Assembly: GCA_030627585.1 (NCBI GenBank)
Contig: DAOURU010000092.1
Coordinates: 1 to 5,487 of the forward strand
Reading direction: 5' to 3'
DNA length: 5,487 nucleotides
DNA from: Bacillota bacterium
Lineage (GTDB): Bacteria; Bacillota; DSM-12270; Thermacetogeniales; Thermacetogeniaceae
The stretch's first letter is position 1, and each line of letters starts with the position of its first letter. The notes beneath the pieces were generated by a model that worked only from the letters and a program-made list of their open reading frames with translations, was not told the DNA's origin and ran no database searches. The position numbers were made by a program, and so were the translations under genes. Shown here piece after piece: positions 1-5,445 of the stretch.

Positions 1-171
1 AGCTTCTTGAGCGGAATTGCCCTTTCCTGTGGCTGCGTTCACGTCAAGGTAATCCACACCCGCCTCCGCCTGCCGCCGTGCCAGTTCCTGCAAAAACTTG
101 CGGTCGCGCCCGAGGACCGCTTCCCGGACGGACTTTGTAGAGGCGTTAATCTTTTCCCCAATCAGGATCAT
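1..171 (-). CDS. Pterin-binding (MtrH/AcsE/MtgA-type) methyltransferase, N-terminal part, cut by window edge
   Basis: Only the first 57 codons are present; the gene continues past position 1. Seen: the protein begins MILIGEKINAS and has GVDYLDVNAA at residues 38-47. These are the first and second beta strands of the dihydropteroate-synthase-like TIM barrel used by methyltetrahydrofolate:corrinoid methyltransferases, where the DVN asparagine (N45 here) contacts the pterin. Known of the family: these enzymes move a methyl group between a corrinoid protein and tetrahydrofolate (AcsE, MtgA, MtvA) or tetrahydromethanopterin (MtrH). Inferred role: second half-reaction of this operon, passing the methyl from the corrinoid protein at 2906-3598 to folate. 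The ATG at 171 overlaps the stop of the preceding gene as ATGA. A GAGGGGTG Shine-Dalgarno sits at 186-179, 7 nt from the ATG, so translational coupling is likely. Dihydropteroate synthase itself is less likely given the neighbours. Confidence 0.85.
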   Translation of the reverse strand, partial: MILIGEKINASTKSVREAVLGRDRKFLQELARRQAEAGVDYLDVNAATGKGNSAQEA

Positions 172-1646
172 CTCGCTTCACCCCTCAAATTTAAAGAACC
201 GGCCGGGGCAATGTGCTTTAATTCGGGAAACCGCTCCACGATCTTCTGTTCGCGGGCCTGGGGAATCGGGAGGGGTTGATGTTCAGCTAAGATTTTACGG
301 GCTTTTTCCCGCGCCCGCGCCGCAGCATCGCGTGCCCCTTCTTTTTCCCAGACCTGCCGCGTCCTGCGATCCGCCACAAAGGGAATGAAAAACTCCCGGC
401 GGCAGTGCCTCAAGGTATGAGGGTGCGCGAGGAAATTTCCGCCCGGTCCCACCTCCCGGATTACCTCTTCGGCGAGGGTGTCCGGATTGACCTCGACTCC
501 CTTCAAAGCGCGCATGCACATCTCGATAATTTCGCTGTCAATCACCATCTGTTCAAAGGCAATTGTGGTGCAGAATTCGAGAAAACCAGCGGCATCGTGA
601 ATAAAGTTCGCTCCCGCAAGCGCCGTCAAAAGGGCGGTCCCCATCTTTTCGTATCCGGCCTGGGCGTCGGGAAGCTTGGCATCGGACAACCCTGCAGTCG
701 CATAAATCGGCAGTTCATAAAATTGAGCCATTTGCGCAAGAGCGGCATTAATCAATCCCATTTCAATATTTCCTGAAAGGTACGAACCGGTGCGCATATC
801 CATCGTTGTGGCGACAGTTCCGTAGATCACCGGTGTTCCTTTATTGACCAGTTGGGCGAGGACAACCCCGCTTAATGTTTCGGCATTGGAGAGGACAACA
901 GTGCCTGCCAGCGTGCCCGGCCCCGTGGTTCCGGCCATGGGCTCGGCCGGGCAAACCAGCGGGATGCCCTGCCGCGCCACTTCCATCAAGAGGCGGGTAT
1001 AGGTGTCATCCAGAACAAGGGGGCTCATCACACAGGTAACCATAGAAATAATAGGGCGTTCTTTTAGTTTTTCTCTCCCCCCGGAAATCTCGGCGGCGAA
1101 CTCGATTACGCCGCGAATTCCCTTAACAGAATAGACGCCCCCCATTACGTGCTTGGAAGTGTTCTTCAACGACCACCAAAAACGGTGCAAATCCGCCTGT
1201 TCTGATGGAACATCATGCGGGTAAAGCGGAATCATGAAAAAGTGGATACCGTCAAGGGCATCCGCAAGGCGCGCCAGCTCTTGAAGATCCCGGACTGTCG
1301 TCCTCCGGCGTTTTCCCGTCTCACGGTCTAAAATATAGAGAGCCGTCCCTCCCGTTCCCATGTAAGTGCGGCAGTTTTCTAAAATCAGGTCATTCTTTTC
1401 TTCTCTCCCGCATAAGACGACCCGAGACGGAGCCGTATTCAAAGCGTCTTCCACAAGTCCCGGCGGCAGGGAGACAATTCCTGTATGAAAGTCCACCCCC
1501 GCCCCGGCCCTGGCAAAAACCTCCTGTGCCTCTCGATTGTAAACCTTGAGGCCGGGATCCTCCAGCAGGCGAAGACTGACCCCGTGAATTTGTTTGATTT
1601 CCTCACTTGTTAACGGTTTGTAAGCACCGCCCTCCAAACCTCGCAA
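168..1646 (-). CDS. MttB-family corrinoid methyltransferase without pyrrolysine (MttB-2)
   Basis: Member of the trimethylamine methyltransferase family (COG5598), cytoplasmic, expected to transfer a methyl from a methylated amine or related substrate to Co(I) of a corrinoid protein. With the TTG start at 1646 it has 492 residues, close to methanogen MttB. Seen: the N-terminal SEEIKQIHGVSLRLLEDPGL helix and turn (14-33), KNTSKHVMGG (161-170), NAETLSGVVLAQL (254-266), YATAGLSDAKLPDAQAG (315-331) and the C-terminal GPGGNFLAHPHTL motif (400-412). The residue at the MttB pyrrolysine position is Leu320 and there is no in-frame UAG. It is therefore of the non-pyrrolysine type, like glycine betaine methyltransferase MtgB; substrates known for that type include betaines, carnitine and proline betaine, and which applies here is not readable. 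Start choice: AGGAGG lies 7 nt before the TTG. A GTG at 1664, overlapping the upstream stop, would add six residues but has only GAGG 4 nt upstream. Confidence 0.9.
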   Translation of the reverse strand: MRGLEGGAYKPLTSEEIKQIHGVSLRLLEDPGLKVYNREAQEVFARAGAGVDFHTGIVSLPPGLVEDALNTAPSRVVLCGREEKNDLILENCRTYMGTGGTALYILDRETGKRRRTTVRDLQELARLADALDGIHFFMIPLYPHDVPSEQADLHRFWWSLKNTSKHVMGGVYSVKGIRGVIEFAAEISGGREKLKERPIISMVTCVMSPLVLDDTYTRLLMEVARQGIPLVCPAEPMAGTTGPGTLAGTVVLSNAETLSGVVLAQLVNKGTPVIYGTVATTMDMRTGSYLSGNIEMGLINAALAQMAQFYELPIYATAGLSDAKLPDAQAGYEKMGTALLTALAGANFIHDAAGFLEFCTTIAFEQMVIDSEIIEMCMRALKGVEVNPDTLAEEVIREVGPGGNFLAHPHTLRHCRREFFIPFVADRRTRQVWEKEGARDAAARAREKARKILAEHQPLPIPQAREQKIVERFPELKHIAPAGSLNLRGEAR

Positions 1647-1653
1647 AATAACT

Positions 1654-1659
1654 CCTCCT
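1654..1659 (-). promoter_or_regulatory. Shine-Dalgarno deciding a TTG start for MttB-2
   Basis: AGGAGG on the minus strand, 7 nt before the TTG at 1646-1644. It lies inside what would be codons 2-4 if the upstream GTG at 1664 were used, which argues that the TTG is the main start. The site starts just 1 nt after the TGA of the SAM-methyltransferase gene. Confidence 0.65.
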
Positions 1660-1660
1660 C

Positions 1661-2905
1661 TCACATTACCTCTAAGATCGCAACGATCCCGTGTCCGATT
1701 CCCGTCCCCTTTTGAAGGCTGATTTCCAGATTGCGAAGGGCATAGGCAAGTTGAGGCTCAATGAAATTCGCCCGAATGTCTTCCACTTCAAGGTCAGAAA
1801 GGGATGAAAAGAGCCCTGCCATCCGCTCGAACAGCGGTTTTACGGCCGCCGGTATTTTTCCTCGCGGCCCCATGAAAACATTTCTTGACTTGGGCATATG
1901 ATTCAAAACGGCTTCTGCGGTGAATTCAACCAGTTCATTCCACCAATCCGCGCAGCGCTTCAGGCAGGCGTTGTTCTGAGTAAAACCTGCTTTTGGCTGG
2001 TAGTTCACCCGCAACCCGGCAAGGTCGGTCCGGACCCCCGGTTCAAAAAGAGAGTTGATCATTGTACGCAAAGGCTGGGGAAATTGATTATAGTTCCCGG
2101 TTTCCACATGGCGCCCGACGAAAATCGAGCGATCAAAAATTTCTCGCAAAACGAGCCTTCCCCCGGCACGATCATTGGCTTTTTCCAGGATCCGTAAAAG
2201 AGTCGGCTGGTCCATCAGGCGCAGCCGGAGCGCGGGAAGATGGCACGCCGCCGCGCGGGGGTTGTCGTAAAGGTAGGAAACATAATAATCCATCACGTAA
2301 TCCTCTTCCAGCGGGGAGATCCATAAATCCTGCCACTCAAAAGAATAAGCGCCAAGCCAGTCGGCCATCACGACGGAACCGGGCGCGGCATGAAGGGCGA
2401 TCTCCGACAGGAGCCGGACGGCCTCCCAGTCATGGCAGTGGGACATTGTTCCATATGAAGTAAAATAAATATCATATGCCGGTTCCCCGCTCGCAACAGG
2501 AAGCCCCTGGCTGAAATCCCCGCGCCCGAACTCGACCTGCGCCAATCCCTGAAAAACAGCGCGCCCCTGTTCCAGGAGCTCTTCGCTCAGGTCAATTCCT
2601 TTATAAAAAGCAACCTCCTGAAAGGGGAGAACCTCGTTGGACGCATCCGCAACAGGACGGGAAGGGTCTCTCGAGCCTGTTAAAAGCTCAAAACCATCCC
2701 CGCTTCCACACCCTAAATCAAGGATCCGGATTCCCTCTTGCCGGCGCCGCTTCCGCAAGCGGGTGAGATAGGGGCGCAGGAAAAAGCGGGTCACCTCGTC
2801 CTCCCAAAAGCGCCGGACGTGGTCGTACTTTCCCCTTAAACCCTGGGGTTTTGCATAGAGTCCCGTACTCACCGCGACCTTGTAAGCAGTATTGCTTTCT
2901 TTCAT
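1661..2905 (-). CDS. Class I SAM-dependent methyltransferase with long C-terminal extension
   Basis: 414 residues. Seen: a Rossmann-type SAM-binding core at about residues 55-185, with glycine-rich motif I ILDLGCGSGDGFEL (61-74), an acidic residue after the second strand (D105 in GIDLSEEL), GRGD before FSQGL (127-130), and YDIYFTSYGTMSH (144-156) at the motif IV strand. The chemistry is therefore SAM-dependent methyl transfer. The first 55 residues are basic (RKRRR at 51-55). The last 220 or so residues lack any motif I recognise; they are rich in Trp, Tyr and Phe (WQDLW 191-195, WW 321-322) and may form the substrate pocket or an oligomer interface. The gene abuts the corrinoid protein gene (TAA at 2908-2906, ATG at 2905), with GAGGGGG 10 nt upstream. 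Its stop lies 14 nt before the TTG of MttB-2. Substrate unknown. It is not a corrinoid-dependent enzyme by sequence, so its place in this operon is odd. It could methylate the pathway's substrate or an intermediate, or a separate small molecule. Confidence 0.85.
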   Translation of the reverse strand: MKESNTAYKVAVSTGLYAKPQGLRGKYDHVRRFWEDEVTRFFLRPYLTRLRKRRRQEGIRILDLGCGSGDGFELLTGSRDPSRPVADASNEVLPFQEVAFYKGIDLSEELLEQGRAVFQGLAQVEFGRGDFSQGLPVASGEPAYDIYFTSYGTMSHCHDWEAVRLLSEIALHAAPGSVVMADWLGAYSFEWQDLWISPLEEDYVMDYYVSYLYDNPRAAACHLPALRLRLMDQPTLLRILEKANDRAGGRLVLREIFDRSIFVGRHVETGNYNQFPQPLRTMINSLFEPGVRTDLAGLRVNYQPKAGFTQNNACLKRCADWWNELVEFTAEAVLNHMPKSRNVFMGPRGKIPAAVKPLFERMAGLFSSLSDLEVEDIRANFIEPQLAYALRNLEISLQKGTGIGHGIVAILEVM

Positions 2906-3598
2906 TTAATTCTTTCCCCCTCGAATAAAGCTTTCCGCCGCCGCCACCGCGGCAAAAGCGTCTTTGCAGTGGGAGTCGGCGCCTATTTCGGCCGCAAACT
3001 CCGGTGAAGTAGGAGCGCCTCCAATCAAAACCTTTACTTTCTCCCGCAGCCCTTGCTTCTCGAGTTCGGCAATCGTTTTCCTCATGTAGCGCATCGTCGT
3101 ATCAAGGAGTGCCGAAAGCCCGACAAAATCTGCCCCTTCTGCTGCGACAGCAGATGCAATTTCGCGGGCGGGAACATCAGTACCCAAATCTACCACTTCA
3201 AATCCCGCCCCGCGCAGCATCAGCCCGACGATGTTTTTGCCGATGTCGTGCTGGTCCTTCTCAACCGTCGCCAGGATAAATTTTCCTTTCGTTTTCTCTT
3301 TCTGCTGTGCAAGGTGCGGCTTTAAGACCTCCATCGCCACGCCTACCGCCTCCGCTGCGGCGAGCATATCAGGAATAAAGTATTCCCCAGAGGCGTACCG
3401 CTTCCCCACCTCAGTCATGGCATCATTAAGCCCTTGCGCGAGAATCTCTTTGAGATCAATTCCTTGCTCCAGCGCCGTTTTGGTTAACTCTACGGCGCCG
3501 GGCCGGCCAACCAAATCCTCGGTCAAACCCTCATCCGCCGCGTGACGTCTTCCCTGGAGGATGCTTTCCCTCAGGTCTGCTAAAATTTGTTCCTTCAT
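2906..3598 (-). CDS. Corrinoid (cobalamin-binding) methyl carrier protein, MttC/MtbC type
   Basis: 230 residues, a normal length for the dimethylamine/trimethylamine corrinoid protein family. Seen: an N-terminal helical cap domain (about 1-90) with the typical YFIPDMLAAAEAV (73-85). It is followed by a B12-binding Rossmann domain with DQHDIG (115-120, the DxHxxG motif; His118 is the predicted lower cobalt ligand), the S162-A-L164 motif in GLSALL, and the glycine pair in VLIGGAPTSPEF (190-201) that lines the nucleotide tail. All expected cobalamin-contact motifs are intact. It cycles between Co(I) and methyl-Co(III), receiving methyl groups from an MttB-type partner and giving them to a pterin methyltransferase; both kinds of partner are in this operon. 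The ATG at 3598 follows the MttB-1 stop by six bases. The Shine-Dalgarno GGAGGGGG (3617-3610) overlaps the end of MttB-1, with a slightly long 11-nt spacer of AT-rich sequence. Confidence 0.95.
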   Translation of the reverse strand: MKEQILADLRESILQGRRHAADEGLTEDLVGRPGAVELTKTALEQGIDLKEILAQGLNDAMTEVGKRYASGEYFIPDMLAAAEAVGVAMEVLKPHLAQQKEKTKGKFILATVEKDQHDIGKNIVGLMLRGAGFEVVDLGTDVPAREIASAVAAEGADFVGLSALLDTTMRYMRKTIAELEKQGLREKVKVLIGGAPTSPEFAAEIGADSHCKDAFAAVAAAESFIRGGKN

Positions 3599-3604
3599 TA
3601 ATAA

Positions 3605-5146
3605 TTAATCCCCCTCCCTGCTCAGGCGTGAGAGAACACCGGGAACTTCCTGCACAATCCGGTCCCGGATGGCGCGCGGCAAATAAGCGGCAGGGCGGTC
3701 CAGCAGTTCCTGCACCGCTGCGTGAGCGTTAATTAAAGTTTCTTCCCGGTCCTCCCCCCCCTCAAAAGGATACTTGATGTAAATTTCCCCCTGGTGCAGC
3801 TTGCGTCTGGTATAGCGGGCATAAAGACGAAGGCTGCTTTCCATCACTTCTCTGATTACTGCCAGGGATTTTTTGATATCGTCAGGCTTAACAGCGGGTT
3901 CCCGGAGCGCGAACTTAACCATTCCGATTTGGTGGTTATCGAGCACGGCTTGCTCCGGGCTGAAGGTTTGGGTTTCTTCCAAGAGGCCAAAGGCGTAGTG
4001 AACAAGATGGGGGCCGCTCGTGGTCACAAAAAGATGAGAAAACATCTTTTCTACACTTGCTTGAATCCCGGGCACTTTTGCATCTGCGACACCGGCGGTG
4101 GAATAGCAGGGGAGCCCGTAAAAACGGGCCATCTGGACGCAGTCTACATTATATTGGTTAAATTCCGGAGCACCGTACATGTCATGCAGGTTATCCATGC
4201 GCGCCCTTACAGGAACACTTCCATAGATCACAGGAGCGCCGGGCTGGGCGAGCTGGCTGAGAACAACGGCGCCGAGGATCTCGGCATTAATCTGGACGAC
4301 CATCCCAGCTTCCTCAACAGGAGCAGTTGAGCCTCCCTGGGGACTGCTGGAAATGACGAGGGGAAGGCCTGTTCGGACAATCGCCAGCATCTTTGCTGTT
4401 GCATCCTCCCCAAGCTCGAGGGGGCTTTTGGGGACACAAGCAATAAATGAAATCAGCGGGTTCTCCCTTAAAGCAGCTTCTCCCCCGGCGATGATTTCCG
4501 CAAGGCGGAGAACATTGTTTAACTGGCCAAGGTCTGTAAGCCCGGCCATCACGTGCTTCGTAATGTTATTGAGACAGGCAAAAAATTTATTTACATCTTT
4601 GTTTTCCTCAGTGATATCGGCATCCTGAATATTCACAGGACGGATAAAAAAATCAAGGTGTTCCAATTGCTCCGCCAGGCGCGCCGCCCGGCACAGGTAA
4701 GCGACAGAGCCGCGTTTTTTCTTGAAGGTTGCAAACTGTTTTTCCCCTCCTCCGTCCTCCTTCCGGACATAGGTGTCAATTTTAGCCTCAAGCCAGAAAT
4801 TGCTTTCCGAGCCGCTGCCAAAATAGACGCGCGGCACCTTTGCATCCAGGATCAGGGTATTGTTGGGATTTCGGGCTCCCAACTTAACTGTCGAAGGCGC
4901 TCTGCTCAGGGCATCCCAAACCATTTTTTCCGGTATCTGTACCTGCCACGCCTTTTTTTCAGAAGCAGGGCGCTTTAACCGGGCTCCGCCCTGGGCGAAA
5001 AGTTCGATTGCCTCTTCATGCCAGACCAGCAGGCCGGGGTCTTGCAGCAGATCCATGCCGGCTTCGTGGATGCTTTTCACCTGGTCCTCATTTAAGCGCA
5101 GGTAGGGTTCGATCAAAATTCCTGCCCTTCCCTGAAGTTGTTGCAA
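3605..5146 (-). CDS. Divergent MttB-family methyltransferase without pyrrolysine (MttB-1)
   Basis: First gene of the operon, COG5598 family, 513 residues from the TTG at 5146. Seen: NEDQVKSIHEAGMDLLQDPGL (19-39), NNITKHVMAGL (193-203), NAEILGAVVLSQLAQPGAPV (287-306) and YSTAGVADAKVPGIQAS (348-364). Val353 occupies the pyrrolysine position. It differs from MttB-2 in two places. There is an extra loop of roughly 15-20 residues around 121-145, rich in Lys and Gly (RKEDGGGEKQFATFKKKRG). The C-terminal GPGGNFLxHxHTL motif is replaced by EVMESSLRLYARYTRRKL (433-450). It may use another substrate, or work as a partner of MttB-2. Start choice: AGGAGG stands 8 nt before the TTG, and the resulting N terminus matches MttB in length. 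An ATG at 5203 would add 19 residues but has no Shine-Dalgarno and lies only about 11 nt from the predicted transcription start. Confidence 0.88.
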   Translation of the reverse strand: MQQLQGRAGILIEPYLRLNEDQVKSIHEAGMDLLQDPGLLVWHEEAIELFAQGGARLKRPASEKKAWQVQIPEKMVWDALSRAPSTVKLGARNPNNTLILDAKVPRVYFGSGSESNFWLEAKIDTYVRKEDGGGEKQFATFKKKRGSVAYLCRAARLAEQLEHLDFFIRPVNIQDADITEENKDVNKFFACLNNITKHVMAGLTDLGQLNNVLRLAEIIAGGEAALRENPLISFIACVPKSPLELGEDATAKMLAIVRTGLPLVISSSPQGGSTAPVEEAGMVVQINAEILGAVVLSQLAQPGAPVIYGSVPVRARMDNLHDMYGAPEFNQYNVDCVQMARFYGLPCYSTAGVADAKVPGIQASVEKMFSHLFVTTSGPHLVHYAFGLLEETQTFSPEQAVLDNHQIGMVKFALREPAVKPDDIKKSLAVIREVMESSLRLYARYTRRKLHQGEIYIKYPFEGGEDREETLINAHAAVQELLDRPAAYLPRAIRDRIVQEVPGVLSRLSREGD

Positions 5147-5149
5147 ATT

Positions 5150-5160
5150 CCTCCCCTCCT
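5150..5160 (-). promoter_or_regulatory. Strong Shine-Dalgarno deciding a TTG start for MttB-1
   Basis: On the minus strand AGGAGG (5160-5155) is followed at once by GGAGG (5154-5150), then AAT and the TTG at 5146-5144. The spacer from AGGAGG is 8 nt. No comparable site precedes the ATG at 5203, so the TTG is the better supported start. An ATG start remains possible. Confidence 0.6.
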
Positions 5161-5220
5161 GATGAAAAAATGAGACATACTCTTTTTTGATATCAAGTTG
5201 CATCTATGAACACCGCTGTT

Positions 5221-5249
5221 ATTTTAACACTTCTTAACAGATATGGCGA
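5221..5249 (-). promoter_or_regulatory. Candidate sigma-A promoter of the methyltransferase operon
   Basis: Minus strand: -35 TCGCCA (5249-5244, 4 of 6 consensus positions), a 17-nt spacer, and -10 TAAAAT (5226-5221, 5 of 6). Transcription would start near 5214. The -10 and spacer overlap two TAACAS half-sites, and a second pair lies just upstream of the -35. Read by eye, so moderate confidence only. Confidence 0.45.
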
Positions 5250-5250
5250 A

Positions 5251-5279
5251 TCCACACATACAACTTAACAGGATATAAC
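5251..5279 (+). promoter_or_regulatory. Candidate sigma-A promoter of the divergent plus-strand gene
   Basis: Plus strand: -35 TCCACA (5251-5256, 4 of 6), a 17-nt spacer, and -10 TATAAC (5274-5279, 5 of 6). The start point would be near 5286, giving a leader of about 160 nt before the coding start at 5446. That leader contains the inverted repeats and T-tract hairpin listed separately. Confidence 0.4.
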
Positions 5280-5300
5280 AGGTTGTCATGAAAGAATGCA

Positions 5301-5409
5301 CTTGATCTCCTCTTTCTATCTTTAAATACCTGCCAAATAACACCCGCTTGCTTCTGAGATAGAGGGTGGGCAAGTCCTTTTTTTTGTGTTAGACTGAGAG
5401 CAGATCAAG
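5301..5409 (+). repeat. Long inverted repeat enclosing a structured leader
   Basis: CTTGATCTCCTCT (5301-5313) and AGAGCAGATCAAG (5397-5409) are inverted copies matching at 12 of 13 positions, separated by 83 nt. A second pair is nested inside: TCTATCT (5315-5321) with AGATAGA (5357-5363), extendable by three pairs if G-U is allowed. A third is AACAC (5339-5343) with GTGTT (5386-5390). If transcribed rightward, the RNA could close into a multi-branched structure ending 23 nt before the Shine-Dalgarno of the plus-strand gene. It does not match a riboswitch class I know. It could instead be a DNA dyad for a regulator. Confidence 0.45.
5346..5385 (+). terminator. Candidate intrinsic terminator or attenuator in the leader
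   Basis: GCTTGCTT (5346-5353) can pair with GGGCAAGT (5368-5375): eight pairs, three of them G-U, with a 14-nt loop. Two bases later comes an uninterrupted T8 tract (5378-5385). The stem is weak but the geometry is that of a Rho-independent terminator. No plus-strand gene lies upstream to be terminated, so if it works it would act on the leader of the gene at 5446. The pairing TCTATCT/AGATAGA crosses this stem and could compete with it. Confidence 0.35.
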
Positions 5410-5445
5410 CACGAAAAACACAAGATGATAAAGGGTGAGGGAAAC

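Larger units (their letters stand above)
5216..5281. repeat. Phased TAACAS half-site array between divergent promoters (candidate operator)
   Basis: Seen on the plus strand: TAACAC at 5225-5230, then TAACAG at 5235-5240, 5266-5271 and 5276-5281. An inverted copy, CTGTTA, is at 5216-5221. Start-to-start distances are 10, 31 and 10 bp, so all four direct copies face the same side of the helix. They form two units of TAACAS-N4-TAACAG exactly 41 bp apart. One unit overlaps the -10 and spacer of the minus promoter; the other overlaps the -10 and spacer of the candidate plus promoter. This is the layout expected of binding sites for one regulator controlling both directions. The regulator is not in the window. 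Confidence 0.5.

Noticed and set aside
2062..2463. Plus-strand open frame of 133 codons
   Set aside because: Antisense to the SAM methyltransferase. Its composition (Arg, Pro and Ser runs) is what the reverse frame of a GC-rich gene gives, and there is no motif.
3794..4330. Plus-strand open frame of 178 codons
   Set aside because: It lies entirely antisense to MttB-1, has no Shine-Dalgarno of note and no recognisable protein motif. The minus-strand frame carries clear family motifs throughout.
4553..4978. Plus-strand open frame of 141 codons
   Set aside because: Antisense shadow of MttB-1 with no supporting start signal or family resemblance.
168..5146. Pyrrolysine (UAG read-through) in the MttB genes
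   Set aside because: Both reading frames are open over full family length without any UAG, and ordinary Leu and Val codons sit at the pyrrolysine position.
5320..5335. Minus-strand TGGCAGGTATTTAAAG as a sigma-54 promoter
   Set aside because: The -24 half (TGGCA) is present but the -12 GC is missing at the required spacing, and the site is more than 100 bp from the operon start. The sigma-A-like site at 5221-5249 fits better.
5346..5385. Terminator for a plus-strand gene lying upstream
   Set aside because: No credible plus-strand gene ends before this hairpin, so it was listed only as a possible attenuator of the downstream gene.
5204..5445. Cobalamin or SAM riboswitch
   Set aside because: One was expected given the corrinoid genes, but no B12-box-like GCCACTG segment or SAM-riboswitch core could be found on either strand. 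The minus-strand leader from 5214 is also too short to hold one.
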